Positions 23,526 through 35,700 of a DNA stretch of 64,000 nucleotides are shown here, piece after piece. The translations under genes and the position numbers were made by a program. Below the pieces are notes generated by a model. It was not told where the DNA came from, did no database searches, and saw nothing but the letters and a program-made list of their open reading frames with translations. The number at the start of each line of letters is the position of its first letter. Position 1 is the first letter of the stretch. The stretch spans positions 5,022,001 through 5,086,000 of the forward strand of contig JASJZC010000006.1 of NCBI GenBank assembly GCA_037178855.1. The letters are read 5' to 3'. Origin of the DNA: Oscheius sp. JU75 (Eukaryota; Nematoda; Chromadorea; Rhabditida; Rhabditidae).

Positions 23526-25491
23526 ATGATCTCGTGGAGTCCTCAGCGTGTCCTCTACCTCCTTCTACCTCTCTTTATCGGTGAGTTCTTAAAGTATTTC
23601 TTTTCTTTGGCATACAAAGAGTAAGACATTGAACTAGATATGAACATAGAGACGGCGAGAGACACCCATACTTATTTTTCTTCTTTCAGTCTACGTGGAA
23701 GCCAGCAAGCAGGAAGTGGAGAAACACCTCGAGCTCGGAAAACAGTTTTTGGCCAAGGCCCAGTTCGCCGACGCCCTTACCCACTACCATGCGGCCATCG
23801 ATCTCGATCCGAACAACTACATGAGTCTCTACCGACGAGCCACTGTCTACTTGGCGATGGGAAAGAGCAAGTCGGCCATTCCTGATCTGGATCGCGTTGT
23901 CGAATTGAAGCCCGACTTTACGGCTGCCCGTCTCCAGCGAGCCAATGTCCTACTGAAACAGGGAAATCTCGACGGAGCCAATGATGACTTCAACGCTGTG
24001 GTTGGTTGTTTTTACTGTCTCTTAAGTTTCTCAACTAAACATCTTGCCTCTAACAGTTGTAACAACATGATTTTCAGTTGTCCCACGACGGTTCAAACCC
24101 TGAAGCAACTCAAAAAGTCGACCTCATAACGGATCTCCGTCAGTATGTGGCTCAGGCGAAGAACTTCTACGACCAGAAGGATCTGTCCTCTGCCGAGTAC
24201 TACCTGAACAAAGCTCTAGAAAGCATGATCTGGGATGGATCCCTATACAGGATGAGAGCCAAGTGCCTTGAAGAGCGAGGCGAGACGCGCAAGGCCATTG
24301 CCGATCTTCGAACCCTTACCAAACTGGTGTCCGACAGCACGGAAGTCTTCTTTGAGGTCTCGAAACTCTACTACAACATTGGAGATGTGGAAGAGTCCCT
24401 CTCGTGAGTCTTTTCGTAGTTTTTCTTTGGGGATACTTTGAAAATCCACTTTAACTTTTACCTGGAAGATCAAGAGTGAAGTAAACCCTCTGTTTCAGGC
24501 AAATCCGCGAATGTCTAAAGTTGAACCCGGACCACAAGGACTGCTTCCCTTTCTATAAACGTGTGAAGAAATTGGCAAAGATGCGCGAGTCGCTCGCCGA
24601 CGCCTCAAAGAACTCCAACTGGATGGGCTGTCTCGAGAAGGGCCAACAGATTCTAAAGTTCGAGAAGACGGTCGGCAACATTCAGCTCGACGTCTACAGA
24701 GAGACATGCAAGTGCAACAGAGAGGTGTGTCTCTCGTCTTTCTCTTACAAAACCGTTTTTAGGCTGGTCACATCAAGGAAGCCATCCAGGAATGTACAGA
24801 GGTGCTCGAGAACGGCGATCCGAACGATGTCGATGTGCTGTGTGAACGTGCCGAAGCCCATTTGGTCGATGAGGACTACGACGCTGCCATTGAAGACTAC
24901 AGAAAGGCTCACGAGGCAAATGAGGGCAGTCAGAAGGCCCGAGAAGGACTCGACAGAGCACAGAAGTTGAAGAAGCAGGCCGGAAAGAGGGACTACTACA
25001 AGATTCTTGGCGTCAAAAGGTGGACCTTTGTTCTATCTGAGAGTAATGGACTAAGACCGGGAGTGATCAATAGACTGTGAGAGAGTAGATAGACACAGAT
25101 GCGTTACAGAGAAAGAGGGGGAGAAAAATAGTAGTTTTCTTGGGATCTGACATCTTTACTGACCAAACTCGTTTTCAGAAACGCGAACAAGAGAGAAATC
25201 ACGAAAGCCTACCGCAAGCTGGCCCAGAAGTGGCATCCTGACAACTTCTCGGACGACGTGGAGAAAAAGAAGGCCGAGGCCAAGTTCATAGACATTGCTG
25301 CCGCGAAGGAGGTTCTTCAAGACGACGAGAAACGTCGTCAATTCGATCAGGGCGTGGATCCCCTGGACCCTGAGAGTCATCAGGGTGGAGGACATCATCA
25401 TGGCGGATTCCATGGCTTCCCTCATGGCTTTGGCGGATTCGGAGGCGGCGGCAACGACGGTGGACCCTTCAGCTTTAAGTTCAACTTCTGA
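23526..25491 (+). CDS. DNAJC3: DNAJC3 / p58IPK ER co-chaperone (TPR + J domain)
   Basis: Six exons (23526-23580, 23690-24000, 24078-24403, 24499-24724, 24763-25019, 25179-25491) encode 495 aa, the usual length. A signal peptide (MISWSPQRVLYLLLPLFI) is followed by nine or so TPR motifs (EKHLELGKQFLAKAQFADAL, LYRRATVYLAMGKSKSAIPD, LYRMRAKCLEERGETRKAIA). The J domain starts at DYYKILGVKR and has the HPD motif in KWHPDNFSDD, which activates BiP-type Hsp70. A Gly/His-rich tail follows and ends FSFKFNF. The protein acts in the ER lumen, binding unfolded proteins and handing them to BiP, and is induced in the unfolded protein response. The C. elegans counterpart is dnj-7. There is no ER-retention KDEL, as is normal for this protein. 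The model is well supported. Confidence 0.97.
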
Positions 25492-26372
25492 TCTTCTTTT
25501 TCTTCTTCGAGCGACGGGTTTTGAGGTACGAGATGAACAGTTTTACCCCTATTTCCTCTTTCTTCTCAATTTGATAGTGAACATGCTGATTTCGTGACGA
25601 TAAGGGCTGTCAGTTCGGTGGCATGTTGCGTTTCACTTGTGTGATAAAAATGTCGCGATGTGGTATCAGAGTACTGAGCACTACATTGTAGTGAAATCAG
25701 GTCATTTTGTGGATCCCTTACCTTGCTCCTCATCTAGTTGTAGACTTCCGGAACCATCTTTCGAATACAAATCTTAGACTAGGAAACTTTGGGTTGAGTA
25801 ACGTCCAGTGCAAGCCTCTCTTCTTTAATTGTCTCGGAGAATCCAAGACCTGACAAGGTGTTTGTCTCTGTCGCCACTTGTTGTCCCACTCATCCGCGAA
25901 GAATGACTTAACTTTCACGTGACCAGTCCCACATGGTTTTGACAGATCTGCGATAACCGTATTGAACAAGAGTAGACCGCAAAAGGAAGCGAAGCCCCAA
26001 CTTCACAGACCAGTTTCTAAAGAAAAAGCCAACTTTCAGATCGACTACTATCGATCGTCAGCCCCCGGCGGCCGGTTATCAACGTGTGTGTGTGTTGTCT
26101 ATCTTTCTTCTCTCTCGCTCTACGAGTACGGGGAAATGTTGCGACTTCTTTATCTCTCTGCCCCTGTTTTCTGTCCCCATACTCCCTCGTGTGTGTGCCA
26201 AAGTGTCCCTTTTTAGCTGTGATACACGACTTTCAATTGTCGCTTTTTTCGTTGCAAGTCCTTTCTCCAATGGGTATTCTTGTTGTAGTCATAAATTATT
26301 TATTTTAATCCTTTCTCATTTCTTCTTTTTGACAGCTCTCATACAGAAAATTCCAGATTATTATTATGAGAA
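25492..26372. other. Intergenic, no gene seen
   Basis: Between DNAJC3 and GK5 on the same strand. Pyrimidine-rich segments near 26080-26330 give short open frames only. The GK5 start is preceded by a TTTTTGACAG acceptor-like sequence about 40 bases upstream. Confidence 0.35.
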
Positions 26373-28489
26373 ATGGGGAGATACATTATCGCAGTTGATA
26401 TCGGCACGACGACTATTCGTGCGTGTCTCTTTGATGTAAGATGCCAGCTGCTTGAAGTTGTCAACGAGCAGGTGAGTTTTCGTCAGTGATTTTAAGAGAG
26501 ACAAGTAGGATGAAGATTGAATGTACGAAAGTACTCTCAATATTTCTGATCAACCAATTGCTCCAACGCGCTCCTGTCACATCGGTGTTGCCAACTAAAT
26601 CTGAAATCATAACCAGTGAATGTTACGATGTCAAACTGCTTTAGAATTCATTTTATATCCGAAAAGTGCGTAGAAATCTTCCCTTTTTTTGCAGATAACT
26701 GTCTTCCTTTCCAGGTCTCAGTCCAAGCGACCAGCAATGATCACTACGGCCTACAAGTAGAGGTTGACCCAGAAGTCTTGTTCGCCCAATTTGTACGAGT
26801 AGTCAAACATTGCCGTAAGTTTTTCTGAGAATACGGTAGAGTCCACTTTAGTACAGAGGGTTCCTGAAAACAACGATGTTTCCCTTTCATTCTGCTGTCA
26901 AAGGAACTCCTTTATATTGTGGAACAAGACAACCGAAGCTAATTTGACCAAAATTATTTGCTGGAATGACACAAGATCTGTGAAGGCTTGTGACGATTGG
27001 AATGGTTCGGTGACAGTCAAAGCACTCCATTGTGCCGGAGCATTTCTGTACTTTTTCACCAGACAGCCAAGGTTCATGGCCGCGCGGAAGTTACATTTTC
27101 TGTCAGCCATGGTCAATCACCGGGCGATTGTCACTGTAGAAGAGGTGAGTCCTTCCTGTCTCTCTTACTCATTTCTTGTTTCTAGTCGACCGAGATGAAA
27201 TCTCTGCTGAAAAACGATCTCCTATTGTTTGGCTGTCTTGATACCTGGCTCTTGTACCGTCTTAGCTGTGGACATTCTTTAGTAGCTGAGGCTTCCAATT
27301 GTTCTGCTACAGGAATGTATGATCCATATATTGTGAGTAACATTTCTTTTTTGGTATATGCCGATCTTCAGGGAGACTACAACAACACTATTCTGAAACT
27401 GATTGGATTTCCAACTTCGGTTCTTCCTCCCATTGTCGATTCGGCCATGAAAGACGGGATAGCAACAGTTGACGCGAGGCATTTCGGGAGAGAATTGAAG
27501 GTTGTCAGTGTGGTAGGATAACGCCAAAATAGTGGATAAAACTCAGTTCAGATGGCCGATCAACAAGCTTCTCTCTTTGGGTGTGGTTGTTGGAACAAGG
27601 GAGATATCAAGATCTCATTGGGTACTGGATCATTTGTGAATATGAACACAGGGGATCGACCACACGCTTCTATGAGTGGTAAGTCTGTCACACTTTTTAG
27701 TCTATACGATTCAGGTCTATATCCACTGGTCGGCTGGCGAACCTCAGGGAAAGACACCTTCGTAGCAGAAGGGAACGACAACAACACTGCAACTCTCCTC
27801 CAATGGGCCAAAAATATCGGACTCTTCGATTCGGTCGAAGAAACCAGTCAAATAGCCCAAGAGGCTGGTGATACTCACGGCGTTTTCTTTATCCCAGCCT
27901 TCAACGGTTTACAGACACCCATAAACGACGGAAGTGCTTGCTCCGGATTCTTGGGGCTGAAGCCCGACACTTCTAAGGCTCATATGTAGGTGTTTCTGCT
28001 GACAGAACGAAAAATGCTTTAGGGTCCGAGCGATATTGCAGTCCATTGCTTTCAGAGTGAAACAAATAGTGGACACGATGAACAATGAGATCCATATTAA
28101 GGAGATTATGAGGATACGGTAAGTAATTAGGGAATTAGTTGGTTGAAAATCATTGGTAGTGTTTCAAGGATAGCTTTTTTCCACAACTAAAAGCAATTGA
28201 ATTCAGAATCTGCGGCGGTGTCTCCTCTAACGAGTTCGTCTGTCAGACCATAGCCGATCTTCTCCAAGTCCCAATCGAGCTCATCTCCGACGCAAGTAAC
28301 TCTGGCTGCCGCGGTGTGGCTCTCCTCTCCGGTCTCCAGCTGGGACTATGGTCCGATCAAGAAATAGTCGATCTCGTCAAGGTAGAACGGGTGTACACTC
28401 CCACAACTGGAGATCAATCTCAACTGAATCGGACATATTCTCTTTGGTTGAAAGCCTTGGATCGATGTACAAAGTTTTATGACAGATAA
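26373..28489 (+). CDS. GK5: FGGY-family sugar/polyol kinase, GK5-type
   Basis: Nine exons (26373-26471, 26715-26814, 26852-27144, 27186-27332, 27372-27512, 27552-27678, 27715-27985, 28023-28118, 28207-28489) join in phase to 518 aa; human GK5 has 529. The N-terminal phosphate-binding motif is VDIGTTTIRACLFD. QRNSFILWNKTT, GCLDTWLLYRLS and ATGMYDPY match the FGGY N-terminal domain. MADQQASLFG, ISLGTGSF, GLYPLVGW and FNGLQTPINDGSACSGFLGL mark the second ATPase domain, and ICGGVSSNEFVCQTIADLL is the FGGY C-terminal signature. The pattern fits putative glycerol kinase 5 better than true glycerol kinase. Its substrate in animals is poorly defined and not shown here. Introns are 36-57 bases except the first, at about 240. 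Confidence 0.95.
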
Positions 28490-28869
28490 AGTAGTCTATA
28501 CATTGCACGAAGATTGAAGGGATCTGGTGGGATGATCAAGGGGAGGGGAAGTTCAAAAATCTCAATGAAGATGATCCAGAGGCTGGATGACTCAACATCG
28601 AAAAGAGTCATCAGCCACAGATCCGTCTGTCCCAATCCCAATGACCAGTCCGGCTCAGACCCAACTCTAAGTACCCGACGGTCTCTCGAATCGTCAGAAA
28701 GACGATGATAAGGCACTAGGGACAACTATTATGGGAAGGAGAGGAGGGGGAAGATAAGCCCGTTCACACCTGTGCAACCAGGTGTAGAAGGCAGATACCC
28801 CCGCCGATCAATATAAAGCCCGAAAAGATAATACTGTGTGTAGGTGACAAAGTGTAAGAGGAAGCTCGA
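28490..28869. other. Interg. space between convergent GK5 and Odd-skipped
   Basis: 380 bases holding the 3' UTRs of two convergent genes. No frame is supported. Confidence 0.4.
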
Positions 28870-29755
28870 CTAGTGGATGGTAAGCTCGGGAGATGAGGCT
28901 GGAGAGACAGACCCGGCATCGCTGACAGCAGGAGAGGAGTGACTCTTGGCTCGCAGAAGATCGGAGGTGTCTCGGCTATGAGTCTCCTTGTGGGTTAGCA
29001 GAGTACGTTGCTGGCAGAAGCCTTTGCCGCAGATGTCGCACTGGAATTGAATTATAAATTAGAGTGTCTGTTTTCAAACCAACCTTGTACGGCTTCTCCT
29101 TGCTATGAATGAATTTGTGATCCCTCAGATGGTCCTGCCTTCTGAACTTCTTGTGACAGATGTCACATTCGTATGGTCTCTCATCCGTGTGTGTCCTCTC
29201 ATGGATCAGCAGGTTGTAAGACTTTGTGAAGTGGCGGTTACAATGGCGGCAGATGAACTCCTTCTTGGGACGGGTAGCCCTTCCAGGGCAACGATTTCTT
29301 CCGGGCAGCATGAACCAGGGGGCTTGGTAGGGAGCACCTGGAGCTGGCTGTAGGGACCTGGGAGGGAGAAGAGGACGATTGGGAGTAGTTTGGATCTAAA
29401 AAGAAGAATATAAAGTTCCTTGAGACATCCGTACCATGTCAGTCTGCGCCCTAACCTTCTGCTCCTGTTCAATCGACTCGGCCAGATGAGCAAAGTCGAA
29501 CTTAGCTTCGGACGGAGGCGAATCGGAGACTTCAGACTCCGGACTGCACATCAACTTCAATTTCTGTACTTTGTATTGCGGTACTCTGGTAATTTTTTTT
29601 ACCGTTTGGAGTGACTGCTGTATGAGGAAATTTGTAAAATATTGCTGGTAGTACTTGTTGATCTGGTCCTGATTAAAGGGGAAGGTGAAGGCTGGCGGGA
29701 AGATGCTTGCCACCGGAGGACTCGCCTTCAAAAGGAACTGCTGTGAGGCAAACAT
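28870..29755 (-). CDS. OSR: Odd-skipped-related C2H2 zinc-finger transcription factor
   Basis: Three exons (29755-29435, 29395-29084, 29040-28870) encode 267 aa. Three contiguous C2H2 fingers are seen: [38 protein letters not shown] and [17 protein letters not shown], joined by TDERPYE and SKEKPYK linkers. These are diagnostic of the Odd-skipped/OSR family, down to the [11 protein letters not shown] entry. The N-terminus has a short Phe/Pro-rich stretch ([20 protein letters not shown]), also a family trait, and the C-terminus is Ser/Pro-rich. Odd-skipped proteins are nuclear repressors or activators that pattern gut, kidney-like and segmental tissue; C. elegans odd-1 and odd-2 act in the gut. 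The last intron falls immediately before the first Cys of finger 3. A gene-poor region of almost 9 kb lies upstream, possibly its control region. Confidence 0.95.
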
Positions 29756-32700
29756 TCCTGAAATCTTGGTTTTTGAGCGAATGCGGATGAAAAGTGAGAG
29801 AGGTGGTGAAGTGTTTGTCAATGGAAGTGTTTCGATTTGAACTTTACACTATCTGGATAGATACAAAGTAGTAGCTCTTTGATAAGTTGAGAAAGACCAG
29901 ATAAAAAAGTGTGAAAATCCCCTCTCTTTCGCTGAAAAGGTGCTGTAAACTGACTTTGGAAATAGCCTTATCAGCAGGACAGAAGTGTCGAGAGACGGAC
30001 TCCAGCAGCCAGTCGGCTTGTCTCTTCTTAGCACTTTATCAATCACAGGACAGTCCAAAAACTACCGTATCCCTCTTAATTCCTATCGATTCTCCCTAGA
30101 GAATACGGGTGTGAGAAGCCAAGAGGACAATGAGGCCTGCGCCTCCCGGTCTCAGGCTATTCAGAGCCCCGGAGCAGAGGAAATGAGTCACAAAGTCGGC
30201 AAGCGCGAGCAGACAAGAGGAAGGAGGTGAGGGGTGAAAGGATCATTCTTTTATACCAGAAGACCGAGAACTTTAAGGCCTTTTCACCTGGTCATTGGAG
30301 GCGGAATTATATTGTGGCTGTGCAACTCTAATTGCACTTGATTCAGATTCAATATCTGACGAAAAATCGTATAAGAGAAGTCGGAAAAGGTCACAAATGC
30401 TATTTATCGCGCGTTTGTGATAATGACGTTTCCAGTAGCAAGAGAGCAAAAACTTCTGAAGAATGCTTTTAGTAGAAAGTTATTTCCATGAATAGAGATA
30501 GAGACTGGAAAACAGTTGAAGTGTCGATAGAATATGGCGTTATAACATGAAAAATGCTGGAGGCTCGTATCCAACAATGATACCTATACGATCAGAGCCT
30601 AAAAGAATTCTAAACCTATTGACCAAAACTATTGACATGCTGCTTGAAACCTTTGGACATGTTGCCTAACGCTCTTTTGTTGACAAGCCACTGCTATAGT
30701 TTCTAACAAAGATCCCTGAAAGGTCTGCTATCAAAAGTCGATACTATTCAAGGAAATCTCACTTTTGTAGAGTCTAGTCAATAGTCAAGTTCCGGTTTCC
30801 TCTTCTCTCTCCTTACAGTAACCCGGAGTGCTAATCGGCTGCCGCTGTTTGCCCAAGAGAGACAGAGACAGCGTGGCCCCAAAGACTAGAGGTTCACAGA
30901 AAGTAGAGCAATACTTTTGTAAAAGGTCTGTGCTGGTAGGTGGTACATGCCTCTGGGGCTCCGTCTCTCGCTCCAACAGCCTCATAAAAGAGCCTTTCAC
31001 GGCAAGGCGGTTGCTTTGAAGAGACCTCGCGGCTGATAAGCGACAGAAAACAGAGGGGGCTACCCTAATAAAGATTTGAAGCTTCTGTAGCAGATGAAAG
31101 AGACCGCCTTCGGAAACTGAGTAAGGAAATCGGAGTGTAAATAGAGAGAACGATGGGGGCGAGAAGAGCTCTGACTCTCTATCAACTGATTTCCCTGAGT
31201 CATTTTCCTATGATTTGGTCTTCTGACGAAGAGGTACAGTAAGTTGAGAAAACTGCAAACTTTTGGCCTAAACTACCTGCCTAAGCAGGCAAGACATTGA
31301 GTGAGGGAACGGAAGGACATCCTACATCCTGCCACCTGCCCAAACACCTACTCTTTTGAAAGACGGACATGGCAATTTGTAAGCTGGAACTACCTCAGAA
31401 TAGAAGCCAGTTGACTACTGAACAATTCCTACTATTCACATTTTACAGAGCAGCGATCAGACGCATGTCTCAAAAATTCCTGGGAAATGTTTTACGAGGA
31501 ATAGTTTAAATATAAGACCATCGACCAGAAGTGACGAGACTGTTTGGCGTGTTCCGGAAGTTCTTTGCAGTGAATTCTAAGAGAAATCATAATGAGCCAA
31601 GAGCCACTCTTTCCTTCATTACCAGAATCCCCAACCGAAAAGCAACAGTTTTCCCAGGAAGCCGACGGGCAGGACAGAGAGAGAGACCGTCCAGGCTCAT
31701 AAAACGGCAGCCGAATGGGTGCTTCGGTCCGTGCCTGAATGTGTGAAGAAAGAGAGAGAAGGCCTAGCACACAGTCCCCACCCTCGTAAAAGAGTTTGCT
31801 TTTCAGGGTTTCTGGGAGCACAGCGCTCCCAATTGCAACCAGTGGGCTATAAATAGAGGCTTCCAGATAGGAATGAGTCAAACAGATCACTCTCTGATCG
31901 ATTCTCTACAGAAAGCCGAAGCTTACAGACATTTGGTTTGGGAACAGACATTTAATAGTTTCGAATCTGGTACGAGACAAAAGGTTTGAGGGAGTAGTTC
32001 TGTAGATATTAGATTGACTTCGAAGACACGGATAGTAAGGGTTAGAACACAGATCTCCACAGTATTGGGATGAGTCGAGAGAACTTGAGCAATGATATGA
32101 ATGGATAAAAGCAGTTATCTTTTAGAGTTGTTCACTTGAAGCGAGAAAAGTACTTAGTCGAATAATAAGAGGTGAGGGAGACAGGTACGGAGAGAGGGAA
32201 CCGTAAAACCAAACCCAGGAGTCAGAACCAGCAAGGAGACAGTCAGTCTACCTCAAGAGCTCTCCAGACAGAGTCAAGACCTTCCGGCTGATCTGGTTGG
32301 CGACAGTGGAATGGGCTGGGAAGGAGGCTCCCGGCTGCCTTGCCACCGATTGCCCCGCCCATTTTCGGTCGTTGCTTTCGCAAAGATGGACTACGGTATC
32401 TCTCGTGGGCAAATATGGGGAACGGAGTGGCTTATTGTGAAGAGTTCACTTCCTCTCTATTCAAATTCAAAAGAAGCTTATTCAAGCTCTAGTGCAGTAA
32501 GGAATGAGTGTCGGGACTAGAAAAGACTGTCCGGATCAGGTTACCACAATATGGTCGAGAGTCGTAAATTTAGTGGCCACGGTGGTTTCAAGCAGTGAGC
32601 GGAGGTTCAGAACTAGCGCAATTAAGTAAAAATACCCAACAGAATACAGAGGGGGAAGTGGGAAACCGAAAAAAGATCTACAGTACTTAGATAAAGTGAA

Positions 32701-35700
32701 AATAAAACGTGACAGCATGATGGAATGCCTACGTGATAGGACCAAGGTGCCAACTTACCGAGAAATGTTTAAAAAAAACCGTACGAGTGTGGATGAAGAC
32801 AAGGTGTCAAGTGAGAATAAGTTGGAACTTGATCTTGAAACTTAATTATTCCGAAAACATCAAAACTGGATCGTATGGGTGAGAGAAAGGAGTTTCTCTA
32901 ATGAGACAGTGAATGAACAACGGGAGAGGAGACAGAAAATGAAAATGATGCGAGCCGGAAGCCACAATTCCAGAGAGACGTTTGCGATTTCCAAATAATG
33001 CTGATATAGTCTGTTCCTTCCTGCCGGTTGACGTTATTTGAAGAGTCGAGAAGTGGAAGAGGGATTAAGGAGGAGCTTTTGGGGCACCCTGATAGGGAGA
33101 CAGCCACCCTATATCAACAGTCATGACTCAAACTTCCGTACTTTGTCTTGAGTTCTCGGGAGGGGGTGGCTGAGGATTAGACAGTTTAGCAGGCGCCTCG
33201 GCTGCTCCACCCTGACTGATTTGGAACGGGAAAGAAAATTTTAAAGAGAGGTAGAGAGAGTATGTAAGCTAGACATCCTATCCGGTTGCTCAACTGCTCA
33301 GTTTACTGTCCCCTCACCTCTACAATCCCAGAGCTAATTGCCGCCTCTTTGTCGGCTTTCAGCCTCTCTCCTGCTGTGACTCTCTCTCAGTTTATATGAC
33401 TACCAACCTCCCCGTGTCTTCCCGCACAACCACATGTCTACCCATATTTCAACTGTCTCATTAACGCAGTTCCCCGGAGAATCTGTGTATCTTTCTATGT
33501 AGCCTACTGTAATCCAGTCCCTCCCGGATGAGATGGCGCAACCAACGTAACGATCCCGATGACCTTAGCACGTTTTTGTACTCGTTCTCGAGGGACAGCT
33601 GGCTGGGTGGGTCCTGGGAAACGGGCGGCTAATGAATAGACAGCCGAGAGTAAGTAAAGGATGTGGGAATCGGAGCTTTAAAATCGGAGAGAATACTGTA
33701 AGTAACAACTATTTTGGGAGCTGGACTCGAAGTGCCAAAAACTGTGAGAATGTAGTGAAACAGTAGTCTACTCGATCCTACTCATTACAGCATCTTTCGA
33801 AAGAAGAAAAGTCCACAAAACTTTTAAAGCAACTTTTATTGTTTCCACAACTTCGCAGTTCTTCAAAATTTTGCGTTGCTTGTGAGAAACAATTTCTTGG
33901 AGGTTACCATCAGGAACTTTCCGACTTCCCGTACCGGTTATGGACCCCATAAAAAGAGAAACAAGGTAAACGGAGTTCGCGTAATGGCAACAAAAAGGGT
34001 CAAGCTTGGCGACTGATTAGTGTGGCCGGGACCACCCATTGTGCATAAAGGACTCGCTCACACCCTGCCAGCATATCGTTTTCGTCTTTTCTCGCCGCCC
34101 CTATTATCTAAACGTCTCAAGCAAGAAAGCAATGCTTACTGTTTCACGACCTACCGAACCGGAAAGGAGAACAATTAGAACTTTTGAAAGGAACTTGAAT
34201 CAGAGCAAACAGCATGCCATTGCTTCTGTGAAAAATAAGAACGTGTAGACAGGGGATGCGATTAGGGAACTGTCAGTTTGAATGGATAGTGATCAGCACA
34301 GGGAGGTCCTCTATTCAAGGCTCGAGGACACCTGGAAGGACAGGTGGAATCTATGTCACGCGAGGCTTTTCAAAATTATTGGGATCGGTCATCTCGTCTC
34401 GGAAGAAATCTGGATTTGATTTAAAGGCAAATGAGTTTGGCTCAAGGTGTTTCCGTGGAATAGGAGTCCAGACAAGCTCAGGACTACTGGAAGGATAGTA
34501 CTTCTCATTTGTCTGTAGCTCTTCAAATCGGAATCCGTCCTAATGACCCATTACAAACATAGCCAGTCTCATCTGCCTGCCAGCCAAAAAGTAAAGAATA
34601 CGGCTGTCAGCAGAGGTCCGAATTGGCCGAGACAATAGAAGGCGGCATGGTCAAAGCCTTCCCGACGTATTGTGATTAGGAAGAAGAGAGTCTATCCATT
34701 ACTACAGTATCCGGGTTGAGAAGACAGGACGTCTCTCTCCATGTTACGACCATGAGAGTCACCATCAAAATCGGGTCGTTTAGACTCTTCGACGTCTTAC
34801 TGTAGAGAGTGTACACTGTCCAGAAGAACCTTTCTTTCTGTTATCACTTGTCAGCTCTGGGAGCTAAGCTCCTCGCAACGACTCTCTGTTTGACGACCGA
34901 ATTTGGTGAGGTGCATCAAACCAGACTGTTGGGAGGAACTGGATGGGCTACGGTAGTGTTAGAGAGGAGCAGCTTCTTTGCCCAAATCTGATTCTTCGTT
35001 TGAGAAAAAAGTTTCTGAGATCATCGACTTATTGGCGCGGAGAAGAGAATACGAAGGAGAGCCTATCACGCACGTTTTGAGCAGAATGACTTACAATATA
35101 ACGCTATGTATAGAATGAAGAGACTCGATACTGAGCTAGGAGAAACCAGAAATCTTTGAAAAAGGAGTAGACTCCACGTTCAAGCTCTAGTGCAGTCAGG
35201 CGCCCCATCATTTATAACCTTTTGATGGGGGCTCCGAAATGTCTGACCGTATATCGCAGCTCAATGCTCCTAACATTTCCGAAAGACGTTTGACCGCGAC
35301 CCTCTCTAATTCGAAGATTGGTCTCCCGAAACAGGAAGGGCTCCCCCTCCCCTCCATATTTGCTCCAGGTATGTGTCACTGTCATCTGGTCATAAACGAC
35401 AGGAAGAGATCATAAACGGGCCCTGCTGTAGCCTTGTGATTCAGCAGCTAGCTTCTTGATCTCCCTACGGTCTACTGTAGGCAGTTGGCCTCTTTGGTGC
35501 TATGTTTGATTACTTCAAAGCCGCCCGCCGCGCCTTATGGCCAATAAGAGTATGATTATCAACGCCTTCCGGTGCCTTTAACACCCCTACTACCTACAAA
35601 CTGTGGGAGACACTGGGCTTTGAACAGGGAGCGACTGCATCCAAGTTTTGATCTGGGATTGAGGGATGGAACTGAAGAGGAGCCGATTAGAGGAACAGAA